Below, piece by piece: positions 23,146-33,191 of a stretch of DNA of 64,000 bases. The notes below the pieces were generated by a model. The model did no database searches. It saw nothing but the letters and a program-made list of their open reading frames with translations, and had not been told where the DNA came from. This stretch comes from Pelobates cultripes. Taxonomy: Eukaryota > Chordata > Amphibia > Anura > Pelobatidae. Every line of letters begins with the position of its first letter. Position 1 is the first letter of the stretch. Location: assembly GCA_933207985.1 (NCBI GenBank), contig OW240914.1, forward strand, positions 131,933,905-131,997,904, given 5' to 3'. The position numbers and the translations under genes are program-made.

Positions 23146-24616
23146 TGTCACGACAGCTAGTGTGGTCCAGCACGCAGAACTATGTAACATCTACATTGAC
23201 AGAACAGAAAAGGTGTAGCAGTGTACTAGGGGTAAATCCACGATACTCCACTGGTAGACAGGAACAGCAAACAATAATCCAGGTAGCGTTATAATAATCC
23301 CTTCCTCCCAAAAACTAGACGACACATAGTCTGGGAGTCAACTGAGGCTTTATTCCAATGTCACACAATTTATACAGGTCCCCATGCAAGGGGTTTCTGG
23401 ACTCGTGTTACAGGGGTTTTAATCAAGGGGACTGTGTGGAAAACTGACCATGCAAGGTAATTTCCCATCAGGCCATGCTGTACAGGAGAGATAATGGAGT
23501 AAGAATGTACTGATAATCACATTATCTCTCCGTACAGAAAACATACAATTGTACATTAAAATCCATAACTCGTGGAATACTGGGTGGAATTAGCCGAATT
23601 ACTTATCATTGAGTAGCTGGGATCTGAGCGCACCATCTGGTGAAATACCGCTCAGATCCCTGCAGAAATAAACGAAAGCCATGCGAAGGACACTTTTAGG
23701 TGAACAGACATGGTAACATGAGAATGCATAGAGCGCTTTAATATGCCGAAAGAATGAGTCTTCCGAATGGCCTGGAAGTCCAGCGGTGTTCGTGAAGTCG
23801 AGTAGACGTTTTTAGTTCCAGGCACTCGACGACCAAACACTGCTGGGCTTTCGTGAGTGAAGATGGCCACCGCCACGTGTTCGGCATTTGAACGGCGGCC
23901 ACCCGCGAACCACATTAATTGGCTGAGGATACAATGTTGCAATAGTTTAATGGGAGACACACGACCCCCTGTTCGTGAAACTACCATATGAATGCTTGTG
24001 GCTTTCGTGCCACAAGCATACGAATGCTCTCTTTTTCTTACAACACACCTAAGTAATATGGGTATAAGTAGGCAGGCTTAAAGCAACAGTATATTATACA
24101 TGAACACACAGTCTTAAGTGGCTAGGTTTGCCACAAAAGGATAGGACGTAAACCGGTCCTTAGAATGGCCGGACGGACTAATACGTTAAAGACAGAGAAT
24201 AGTCAAGGGATAGCCGAAGTCAAGGAAACCAGAAATACACAATATCGTTAAACAAGCCAAGTCAGGGAAACCAGAAATCAGAATAGTCAGGAATAGCCAA
24301 GGTCAAAATACCGGAAATATCAAAGACAGGACAAGAAAATGTGCTCTTTGGAACCAGGAACGGAAACCATGACAGGGCAATGAACTATTTAAATATCCCT
24401 CCTTTGGCTGTGATTGGTCAGAGGGTGACCTCTGACCCCAGAACGTGCGTGTGGTTCGACGTCGTGTCCTCAGCACCATCTTGAATCTGGGCAGGCGGCC
24501 AGGAGAACCCAGCGGAGTGGCTCCCGACTCGCCACTGAGCAGGTAAGCTCAGTTCGTTACCGTGGTCGCACCGGTCGGGTGTGACCACACCTCGCGGTGA
24601 GCCGAGGGCAGTGACA
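23146..24616 (-). repeat. Chromovirus 5' LTR, interrupted by a solo LTR
   Basis: It begins TGTCACGACAGCTAGTGT and ends GGGCAGTGACA. It matches the left LTR on either side of a 922-bp insertion (23214-24135). Without the insertion it would be about 545 bp. It is followed immediately by the target duplication ATATA. Confidence 0.85.
23214..24135 (-). repeat. Solo LTR of a retroviral-type element (922 bp)
   Basis: It is flanked by the 5-bp direct repeat AAAGG (23209-23213 and 24136-24140). On the minus strand it begins TGTGGCAAACCTAGCC and ends in CTACA, so TG...CA ends are present. It shares ordered blocks with the LTR at 43181-44173: GGAACAGCA.ACAATAA, GACGACAC, TTTATT, and a TAGCTGGGATCTGAGCGCAC / CGCTCAGATCC hairpin. 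No internal gene accompanies it. It probably marks an old endogenous retrovirus or related element. Confidence 0.75.
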
Positions 24617-24624
24617 ATATAGTA

Positions 24625-25638
24625 AAGGGGAAGGCAACCTTTTAGTAGCACTGGGCCGATATGGGATTGTGATGTCCCGTAGCGTGCCGGTCCTATTTTT
24701 TTTAAATTGAGGTGTGTATGCTTCCGTATTCTGCTTGTGTTATTTTTACTGCAGTTGCTTTGTATCGTTGTATTTGTGCGTATATAAGCTATTATATTGT
24801 ATATGTTCATTATTAGTTTTTGGTATCGCGTATGATACATATGAATGTGGGCTGTGTATGAGGGCTGCTTGTGGAATTGTGTGTGTGGATGGATATGTCA
24901 CATTGTGTGTTTGGTAGTGTGTGGGGGCTGTTTGGAGTATTGCATGTGAGAGGCTGCATGTGGGGTTGTGTGCATGTATGTGGATTCTTAGCGGGTTACT
25001 TTTGTACGTATTGTGTGTATTTTTTTGTGTGGGCTGTTTGTATTATTTGTATGAGGTGAGGGTTATTCTGCATTTCTGTGTATATCTAGCAGTGTGGGTG
25101 GCTTCCCTGGGTTCCAGTGGGGACCAGGCTAGCCAGGTACAGGTCAAGGAAAGGAGCTGCAACAGCAGCTGCAGGCTGCTCTACTACAGTATGGATTCCT
25201 AATTAGGGATATCGATATTAGTTTTTAACCATTACCTAACCAGGGATATCGATATTAGTTTTTAACCATTACTATTAAAGGTTACATTTTAATTTATTTT
25301 GGGCACTCATCTCTCGTTTCTACACTACTACTTCTCTAGCCCTAGCGTTAACCACTATTTTGAGTGTTCCCCTAGCTTCCACCTTCCTGCTTTGTTCTTA
25401 CAGCATGGATTCCGATTCACAAGTGCTGGGAGGAAGTGATTTGAGATCACTTCCTCTATGTACTGCAATGCATAAATTGAGGATTGTCCTTCACCACCTC
25501 TTCGTATTAGCAGATATCTGAGGTTTTACTGGGACTCATGATAGGCCAGAGCCTGTTTGGCTCTAGCAGCCTTGAGTGCCGTGCAAAGACACCTTGAGTG
25601 CCGTGCATGGCACTAGTGCCATAGGTTGCCTACCCCTG
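24625..25638. mobile_element. Non-autonomous hAT element (1014 bp)
   Basis: A perfect 8-bp target duplication ATATAGTA flanks it (24617-24624 and 25639-25646). The ends are inverted: AAGGGGAAGGCAACC on the left and CAGGGGTAGGCAACC on the opposite strand at the right. It abuts the chromovirus LTR, and its target duplication overlaps the chromovirus one. The interior has TGTGTG-rich stretches and a tandem duplication near 25203-25275. There is no transposase. The short element at 46118-46254 has the same end motif. Confidence 0.9.
25203..25275 (+). repeat. Tandem duplication of about 36 bp
   Basis: The unit containing GGGATATCGATATTAGTTTT and TAACCATTACCTAA occurs twice in a row inside the hAT element. 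Confidence 0.85.
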
Positions 25639-25654
25639 ATATAGTAGATAAATA

Positions 25655-25681
25655 TACATGTTGAATAAATAAATAAATATA

Positions 25682-25713
<32 letters not shown>

Positions 25714-25832
25714 CACGTACATACATATATACACATTTACACGTACGTACATACATACGTACGTACATACATACATGAAATATATATTTTATCATTTATA
25801 TATACATATAATTCTAAGTGTATTTTGAGATA

Positions 25833-25872
<40 letters not shown>

Positions 25873-26100
25873 AAATATATCAAGATACGCTTATGACATT
25901 CCATTTTTTTTTACGTATATTTTAGAAGTTAATTAAAACACCTGATTAGCATATTATACATATATAATACTATATAACTGAATTCTAAGTGTATTTTGGT
26001 ATTAATATATAGATTGATACCAAAATACAGTAAGAATTAAATTATACATGTGTTATATATGTATATATATAACACATATTGTATATATGTCGTATACAAT
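25655..26100. repeat. AT-rich simple repeats and short palindromes
   Basis: There are runs of TA, ACAC and ACGTACATACAT units from about 25670 to 25790, and a TA run near 25840-25865. Palindromic copies of a block with CTAAGTGTATTTTG occur at 25812, 25982 and, inverted, at 26018. No coding potential is present. Confidence 0.7.
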
Positions 26101-26106
26101 AAGCTG

Positions 26107-26179
26107 AGTTATAGTAATGGTGGTGTAACTGGTTGTGGTGTGCCGGAACCGACGTTCGTGTAGGCCTGTAAAAGAGGGC
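26107..26179 (-). repeat. Terminal B repeat of the minus-strand DIRS element
   Basis: It is an inverted, diverged copy of the 102-bp B repeats at 38577-38678 and 38815-38916. Matching blocks include GCCCTCTTTTACAGGCC, CGGCACACCACAACCA and GTTA.TATAAC. Confidence 0.8.
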
Positions 26180-26249
26180 AAAAAGTTTAACAGCTTAGCA
26201 CTGAATACATGTTGACATCACATAACCAATACTTCAATGCATGTCTCAA

Positions 26250-26640
26250 TTCCCTCTCAGGTTAAGGGATATATCTGGAATATGCATATGACTCTACTGT
26301 CCCAACCATTAGATGATATGTCCTAGGTTGTAGGAGCAGCGCATATTCTTTTAGAATGACCTGAAAATGTTAACGGTTGTATTTGAGTAACTTTAAGGTG
26401 TTGTGATCTAGTTAAAGTTTAAGGTGGCAAAAAATATGTGAATGCCACCATGGCATCGAATGAGTATGGTTTGATGATTTCATATGTGCAAGTGAGTTTA
26501 TTGAAAATGGCCAGAGCCCAGCGCATGAACAGGTGGCATTGGAAGAGAGTGTTGCGTGTGCCAGCATTTAAAGCCTGGAATGTAGGGGTTGGGTAGGTCA
26601 TTTGGCCGCCGTGGTGAGAGTTCGGAAGAATACGAAACAT
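26250..26640 (-). pseudogene. Tyrosine recombinase remnant (DIRS family)
   Basis: The amino segment on the minus strand, FMRWALAIFNKLTCTYEI ... PYSFDAMVAFTYF, matches the YR of the plus element (YNRALNIFNKFT ... TMVSFASF). The carboxy part survives in pieces: FSGHSKRICAA, matching the H..R box, then WLGQWSHMHI, matching LGRWKSS..NAYI. The middle of the domain, including the first catalytic Arg, is deleted. Living copies integrate circular cDNA by this recombinase. Confidence 0.7.
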
Positions 26641-26689
26641 TGTGATAGAGTCACCTAATCGGTTGCTATATTGTGACAGCCTGGTATAG

Positions 26690-26966
26690 GTATGTGAATA
26701 AGGTAGAGTTTCTGTGATGCTGCCAGCCAGATCTCTTCCAAATCAACCTTATTACTGTAGGTGAGGGGACTGACCAGTAATAATTCCCATGCTGCTGATT
26801 TACTAAATTAAGGTAGATTCCGTGTCACTATGGGAAATGTGTCACGGACCCAGTTAACTATGAAATTGGCTGCCATCCAGTGTGGGTGGCTGTATTAGTC
26901 CAGAAATGAGGGACAATGGTGGAGTGAACATAATTTCCCTGTTCTGTTGGAGGACTGCTTAAGCAT
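26690..26966 (-). pseudogene. RNase H tail remnant (DIRS family)
   Basis: Minus-strand pieces DLAGSITETLPYSHT and FRILPNSHHGGQMTYPTPTF correspond to the end of RNase H and the linker before YR in DIRS-type elements (pattern LTWLAA ... HIPG.N..AD.LSR). The match is weak and broken by shifts. It is placed mainly by order between YR and RT remnants. Confidence 0.5.
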
Positions 26967-27244
26967 TAGTGATATCCTGAACTGTTCACGAACGGTTCGC
27001 TGCGGACTCCAGTCAGCAGACACATTCCAGCCAATCAGCAGCAGACCCTCCCTCCCAGACCCTCTCACCTCCTGGACAGCTCACTAAGAATGCAGCTTCA
27101 AAATGGATGCTGTCCAGGAGAAGGGAGGGTCTGGGTGGGAGGGTCTGTTGCTGATTGGCTGGAATGTGTCTGCTGACTGGAGTTCGTGGCTTACCGTGGC
27201 GAACCGTTCGCGAACCATTTGGCGAACAGTTCGGAACATCACAA
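26967..27244. mobile_element. hAT-type MITE, palindromic (278 bp)
   Basis: A perfect 8-bp target duplication TTAAGCAT flanks it (26959-26966 and 27245-27252). The ends TAGTGATATCCTGAACTGTTC and TTGTGATGTTCCGAACTGTTC are inverted. Almost the whole element folds on itself (CAGACACATTCCAGCCAATC against its complement). It was inserted into the minus-strand DIRS element. Open frames crossing it are not genes. Confidence 0.9.
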
Positions 27245-27252
27245 TTAAGCAT

Positions 27253-28000
27253 GTGTCGAATGTACCAGTGCTATTGTTGACAGGTGAATCTGGGAGCAGG
27301 TTTAGTGGATGGGAAATTATTGAGCTCCCTTGTGTAAGGTGCATGGTAAAGTTCAGCGGAGCAAGCAGCAGAGACTGGAGATCCATATGGGAAACGGGCA
27401 TCACTGCCCAGAAAGGATTTTCCCTTTCCCTGATACGCTGGACTGCGGGGAGGCAGAACTGCAATGAAAACAAGTCTAATATATTTCAAGAAATTGGAGT
27501 AGGGGCCAAAGGTTGATTGAGACAGTGGAATTCCAAAGGATGTACCAGACACAAAAGACACATCTGCTTCAGGGTTCAGGGTATGGCATTCAGTTCCATA
27601 ATCGTAACACTCATGTAGATAATGTGTTACTGAGGGACAGTTCTGATGTACAAGAGGAGCCTACAGTGGCATCTCTCCGCTCCAAACATAATACAGGTGA
27701 CAAAGTAGAATGCTCAGTTCGCTAAATATTGTGCAAATGCCACTGGTACCAATGCACCGGGAGCAACTTGAAGATAAGGAATATGGCATTTTCCTAGTCA
27801 GGCTGCTTCTGCTGGAAACTTTAAAGATAATATTAATAAAAGATAATAAAGTTGAGCAGATATTATTGGGATTCCCATTGATTAGGCTAATATGGTAGTT
27901 GCACCCACAAATATAGGGGTTATCAGAAGGGCCCCAGCAAGAAACCAATACTTGATTCTGCCACTAATAGTAATTAAGTTGAATGAGTCTTAACTAGTAG
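27253..28000 (-). pseudogene. RT/RNase H remnant (DIRS family)
   Basis: The clearest match is DLQSLLLAPLNFTMHLTQGS followed by NLLPDSP. It corresponds to ELQSLLGSLNFAMRIIPQGR in the plus element, the segment linking RT and RNase H. Further right the reading is fragmentary and the catalytic YLDD box is not recognisable. It is a pseudogene by stops and shifts. Confidence 0.6.
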
Positions 28001-28382
28001 ATTGGAGGTTAGGACAAACCTTAATACCTGATCGAAGTGACATGATGCCTGTGCGGAAACCTACTGTGAAACCTGTAATTATAAACTCAACTAGAGGAGG
28101 GGAAGTGGGAGTATTAAGGGATACACCTCTTAGTGAGAAAAGGCGAGTATGAATATGGAACAGTCAGATTATACCATCTGTGTTCCCTAGCTTTGAACTA
28201 CCGACAAGTCTCATAGCTATGTCCTTCTCAAAGACAGGGGAACTTACTGTACAGATAATAACATTAGACAAGGAAAGCAACTGGCGGTGAACGCTGAGGG
28301 GACAGAAGTAAGGAGCATAATGTAGGGTACTACATGGGAAAGTAAGACATTCAAAGTCAGGAGATTCTAAACGTCACTAGTG

Positions 28383-28640
28383 TCAACGATTGTTCATAAG
28401 GATGAAAGGATAGGACCCATCATGGTCTACATTCCTGACATGCTGTCTGTGTTTCCAGCTTGGGTGCTGACACAAGGTAGGGAAGCCCAAAGCTAGAAAC
28501 CGGAGTCTATACAGCACAGTTTTCCGAGTTGAAGAAGGGAATGGCACGGCTTTGTGTCGGAGCGCGGCAGTAAAAGTGTAATGGTACAAGATCACCAGGA
28601 ACTGGGGCTGAGGTATCCCGGGTTATGGCTGGAGTGCATG
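28383..28640 (-). pseudogene. Gag-like SAP-domain remnant (DIRS family)
   Basis: The minus frame contains ALRHKAVPFPSSTRKTVLYR, which aligns with ELRLRGIPFPATARKAELYR of the plus element gag-like ORF. The shared pattern is that of a SAP motif, a small helix-turn-helix DNA-binding fold. The rest of the ORF is not readable. Confidence 0.6.
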
Positions 28641-28649
28641 GACTAGGTG

Positions 28650-30560
28650 GGGTGGAGCGTATGGCTGGGGAGCCTGGATTGAAATATCTTACTAGTTATG
28701 AGGTGTGCAACATCTATATGTAGAGTAAATGTGACAGTCATGTAGGTGATATTATAACAAATGGCGAATTGCATAGTGCCGAGTGGCAATAAATTAGCTA
28801 AATGAGGGAAAAGTGAGTCCCTACTAAGTGCCAAGTGGCTCTGAAAGGCTCTAGCTATGAATTGGCTGAGGGACTGAGGCCACCGAACGATGTGGCAGGA
28901 ATGTGGGCCTCTCGGTGACAAGTAAGAGATTCAAAGGTTACATTGCCCACAGAATGCCGTATGTAATATATGGAGTGAAGGCCTAGTGAGGGCCACGTGT
29001 AGAGGTATTGCAGCAGAAGGCCAATATTACCAAATGTAAGTCTTAAACTACTGGGTTTATAATTTAGGCTGTATGTAAAGTCATGATTATGGTATGAACA
29101 AATGTAGGTTAATTGTACCAAAGTTGTAGAAATGGACTGTGAATTGTGTATGGACAGTAGTGATGCTCAGGTATTCGATCTGGTTTCCTTTATTTATTAT
29201 TAGTTTTACTCTGAGTGGTGTATTTAAACGCGGCATAATAGGGCAATATATAACCCAAGAGCAACAGGAAGGCCGAAATTAGGTTGTAGCTGTAAGCCCA
29301 CCTGGGACCCTATGAAGCTTATTTAAGTTAAGGACTAGTGAGATCCATGTGTCAAAGTATAGGAGTAGAAGGCTGAGAGAGCTCTTTGTGATTCATGAGT
29401 AGCAGGGTTGCCATTTAAGGGCAGTTTGAGAATTAGCGAGTGTATGATGTGGGTTGGTTAATGTTTGTTGAGCTGTGGGGCAGTTGCAATGTACACATAG
29501 TGATGCAAAATGGCAGACCTGCTCCGTATCATAACATTAATTTAACAAACTTGACCCGTGAGAGGCACGAATGGTAGGACTGTTAATTAGAGATGATAAT
29601 GATGAGACACTTGAGTAACATGGCACTGATCATAGTAGGTTGCTCACTGAGGGCCATATGAAGCATATGTTGTAGAAGGCCAAGTGAGGGCCTAATATAA
29701 CGTATATGTGTCGTGTCCTGCATCTCCATAGGGACTTAATAATTTCACCTATTTTTTTATTTTACATTTTTTTGCATGAAAGTTTGTGCTTTTCAAAAAT
29801 CTATTTATTTATTTTTTGGCATGAAAGGTTGTGTCTTTTTTTTTTTTTTAGATTCTCTACATGTATGCAGTTACCACTCTATTGGTAAGTATACATATTG
29901 TTTTCACACTGTTTAGCATACCCTTCACTTTCTTATGATAGTGAAGGACAAATGAGGGCCCAACATAACTATACCAAGATGCAGGGTGGCCAATTGAGGG
30001 CCTAATGAGAAGTTACAGGTGCATAATGATACAATTAAATGGGGTTTTAATGAATGTTGAAAATATTTGAGTAGACCGGTTGCAATGTAGTTTGTTATTG
30101 GCGAATCTGGTTCGTGTCATGTCTTGATTTGAAGTATAAAACTAACATATTTAAATGAGGGACGTGAATATGAACATATAACCATAGAACAGACATAATT
30201 ATGACCAACATTTTGTTAAAGAAAACTTGACCATGCCCCTGTGGTGCCCAGTAAGGGCTTAAACAATATAAGTAGTGATGGACCGTGAAATAAGATAATT
30301 AACAGGCAGTATCATAAATGCTAACCACATGTAAAGGCCCAAGTTTGGGCCTGACATAAATTTAGACTGTCACTGTAACACCTAGCCATATAATTACTAA
30401 ACAATATAGGCCTGACGAGTGCCTGAATACCAGATCGCAGACATATAGAATACATATAGGTACAGAGGCTGGAATAGGCCTGGTGAACATAAGTAGCAAA
30501 TGCTGATCTGCTCAAAGCTGACAAGTATAATCAAGGCTGTGTGGGCTGACAATAATAATC
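28650..30560 (-). other. Non-coding leader of the minus DIRS element with GGCC repeats
   Basis: No coding potential is present. Short imperfect palindromes of the type AAGGCCAAGTGAGGGCCTAA recur irregularly, for example near 28977, 29680, 29941, 29985 and 30330. The plus element has comparable AGGGCCTCACCT motifs in its leader and an AAGGCCATTAGGCCT block in its A repeat. I read the stretch as the 5' leader of the decayed element. Confidence 0.45.
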
Positions 30561-30654
30561 TGCAAATATTAAAATAAACTAAATATATGGCATAGCATTA
30601 ATTAAACATTAAAATGCAGGGTGACTAAATTAATTGCATATGATAAAATTGATA

Positions 30655-30895
30655 TGGCCAAATAATAATAACAAAGTATTTAACCAGGAAGGGTACATTC
30701 AGATTACTCTGGTTTTCAAGTACGTCCTGGGGATGTAACCTAAGCCCAACATCTAGGGATTGTTACTATTACCCAATTTATTTGGTACTTGTTTTATCTA
30801 CCTCGGAAGGATGAAGGACTGAGTCAGCACCCAAGGGTTAAACAGATTCTACTGATGATGCATTAGCCCACTGAGCTATCTCAACGGCTGAATAC
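30655..30895 (+). repeat. SINE-like dispersed repeat
   Basis: A compact block begins GTATTTAACCAGGAAGGGTAC and includes CCTCGGAAGGATGAAGGACT and ends TGAGCTATCTCAACGGCTG. The text resembles a repeat I associate with fish and amphibian genomes; a degenerate tRNA-like promoter is possible. There is no poly-A tail. Family assignment is uncertain. Confidence 0.4.
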
Positions 30896-31071
30896 AGTAA
30901 GCAGACAGAATACGGACTGAACTGCGAATGACTCCTGCGAAGGCTGAACATGGGGCAAATACATGTTTATTGTCAGGGACAGTGTGGCCCAACGCAGGCT
31001 GAATGAACAAACCTACGGTTTTGTTGCAATAAATACATGTAGTATGACGTTATATATAAAATTTTATATAT

Positions 31072-31165
31072 GTAGAAAGGCCATTAGGCCTGAATTTGTG
31101 GGAAGAGTAAGTCCCCTACTTAAGCTCCCAGCCCCTACTCACCGCTGCCGCTCAGCTGATTGTCC
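31072..31165 (+). repeat. A1 split direct repeat (94 bp)
   Basis: It starts GTAGAAAGGCCATTAGGCCT and ends GCTGATTGTCC. It is almost identical to A2 at 38679-38772; I noticed one difference (GGGAAGAGT versus GGGAGGAGT). Confidence 0.95.
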
Positions 31166-33191
31166 TTAGCAACCAGCACTTCCGGTCCAGCTTCCCGCCA
31201 GAACTGTACCTGTTTCCAGCAGCCAGACGCCCTGTGCAATCCTCCGTCCGTCCGAGGTCCTTCCACTCCGTTTCCCTCCGGTCGAGGTACCCGACTTCCG
31301 GTCACGAGACCGGCGCGTTCACGTAAGCAAGGCGTGGGAATTAGCGTTCGCTATTTCCCCGCCGTTCGGGCCTAAAAACGTAGGGGTAGGCTCCCTCTTT
31401 CGCATTTTCACGAATACACGCTTTCGTTTATATCTCCATTCGCGCCAAAAAACGCACGAACGTTCGGCTCATTTCGCTATCATTTTATGCTTTTTCGTAC
31501 GGAAACAACCGAATAAATATTTCATGTTTAAGCTCATTATTATCTATATTCACTTTTCCGTTCGGTTATTTCAGCACCAACCTATTCGTATGGTTAATTC
31601 ACGTACACTATCTTACTAATTTACATTCGGTTATTTCTATTCTTTTAAGATAAGCTGGCATAAGTTCTAATCACAGTCCTACTATTATTTATTCCTTTAT
31701 ATGAGTTTGCGGTTACATTATATGGTTAACTACCAGCCCTGTGTTTTTCTACCTTGTTAAACCATTTAAAGTATTTTTCTGTTATAAACATAATGTTCAC
31801 CACGGTTCATAACTTCATACGTGTCTAAATTCAAGCTATAACATTCTTTCCTAATAACACTCAGATAAGTCTTTTTAAACACTATTTACAAGTTATACCC
31901 TTTACACATAATCCGTACTATTCCTTGCACATAAATCACGCTGCCACATCTTTTGGCTTTTACAGATTGCATCGGTCTCTTGCTTTTCTGCATTAAAGTT
32001 GGTATTTCAAGGTCCTTTTATTACAGGAACAGGTATGGTTTTATCACCTTGAGTTATCAGGTTTTATCAATTATCTTCACATCTATTGCTAACTATGGTA
32101 TATTTCTTGGTTAAACCCTTAGATCCTTGTACTAATCTAAGATTCCACCGTTTCTACGCAGTTAACCTGCCACGATTAAACAATCTCTGTACTTTAAACA
32201 AAGGTATAGTTCACTCTCTTTTCAATACTAGACCTCACGCGGTCTCAACTCCATTACTACCTTCCCTCAGGCTTACGCCCAGGATACGTTATCTCTTTAC
32301 TACTTGTCTACACAGACTTTCGGTCATACGGCCACCAGGCTCAAGAAGACACCAAAAACCTGACACGGTACTCAGCCATACCTTCAGGTACTTACATCCT
32401 TACTCAAGTACGTCCATTCGCTACCCCAAGGCCTCATTCTGCCTTCTCACTCATATCCAAAATCATCCCATTCCTACACCTAAACCTCCCAGATCCCTCA
32501 ATGCAGGATCTCACGTCGTGCCCCTAACAAACCTTCTCCCTATACTATTCATACGACATCACGATACGTATAAACACATCAACATCTGTCTTAAACCCCC
32601 AGGATTCTTCCTCAAAGACAACATTTAAGACAAGACTCTCTACACTTACCAGGAGGCTCCAGATACCATTTGCGACCAGTCAAGGTTAGTATCCACACAC
32701 CATTCCAGTCCTCTAACTTTACACTTTAGCATACTATCGAACTGGCTATACGGCACAGGCTAATGCCTTAGCCCACCCTATCAGGAAATCTGATCCCGCG
32801 AGGCCTACCACCCCCACCCCACCTCAACACGGAGGTACGGCCCCACGCCCAAATCATAGTTATAAGCCTCGCATGCCTTACTACAGGGCTCTAGTTAGGG
32901 CCTCACCTGTCACGGCCACACGTTTTGATTTCTCTTATCGTCACCGAGAGGCCAACATCCCGCCACCACGTCTGTGGCACCTACGTCATAAGCCAAATCA
33001 TAGGTAGAGCCTCTCATCGCCACTTGGCATTAGCAGGGCCTCACCTATCCAGTCATTCAATAGTTAAGTTTTTCGCCTCGGCATCTAGCATTAAAGTCCA
33101 GTTCTTCAAGACACACCACTCCCCATACCCCCCCCCCTTCTTACCTCACTCCCCTTCTAATATATCTTTCACATAATCATTCCTTTTTAGA
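31166..33191 (+). other. Long leader of the DIRS/Ngaro-type element
   Basis: This is about 2 kb between A1 and the gag-like ORF. It has a GC-rich start (31190-31380), then AT-rich DNA. An open frame at 32086-32628 encodes a basic, Pro/His-rich 180-residue peptide with no recognised motif, which I do not call a gene. Repeats with GGGCCTCACCT occur near 32900 and 33038. It probably contains the promoter. Confidence 0.5.

Larger units (their letters stand above)
18518..24616 (-). mobile_element. Ty3/Gypsy chromovirus, minus strand, disabled
   Basis: This LTR retrotransposon is flanked by a 5-bp target duplication ATATA (18513-18517 and 24617-24621). The LTRs are at 18518-19088 (its 3' LTR) and 23146-24616 (its 5' LTR, enlarged by an inserted solo LTR). 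Between them, reading leftward, come gag, protease, a partial RT with RNase H, integrase and a chromodomain, the order of Ty3/Gypsy elements. The RT amino half including the catalytic motif is missing, and stops and shifts occur in every domain. I did not find a convincing tRNA-type primer site beginning TGG next to the 5' LTR. A G-rich tract next to the 3' LTR could be the polypurine tract. Confidence 0.9.
26107..30560 (-). mobile_element. Decayed DIRS/Ngaro-type retrotransposon, minus strand
   Basis: The left edge carries the reverse complement of the terminal B repeat of the plus-strand element at 31072-38916 (TTGTGGTGTGCCGGAACCGA, then GGCCTGTAAAAGAGGGC). Moving right, in minus order, are remnants of tyrosine recombinase, RNase H, RT, a gag-like SAP segment and a long non-coding leader. 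This is the same order and family as its neighbour, but with large internal deletions and many stops. A short hAT MITE sits between RNase H and RT. The right boundary is uncertain; I do not see an A-type repeat. Confidence 0.7.

Noticed and set aside
23101..23146. Primer-binding site for the chromovirus
   Set aside because: The bases next to the 5' LTR (minus strand TTAGGATCTGCAG) do not begin with TGG and I cannot match them to a tRNA 3' end.
27003..27561. Overlapping open frames on both strands around 27.1-27.5 kb
   Set aside because: They cross a palindromic hAT MITE and a DIRS remnant; mirror-image frames come from the palindrome.
28960..30500. Repeated short palindromes suggestive of a CRISPR-like array
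   Set aside because: Spacing is irregular, units are imperfect, and the context is a eukaryotic retroelement leader.
32086..32628. 180-residue open frame in the DIRS leader
   Set aside because: It has no known motif, a composition following the local Pro/His/Leu-rich base bias, and no counterpart seen in the related minus element.
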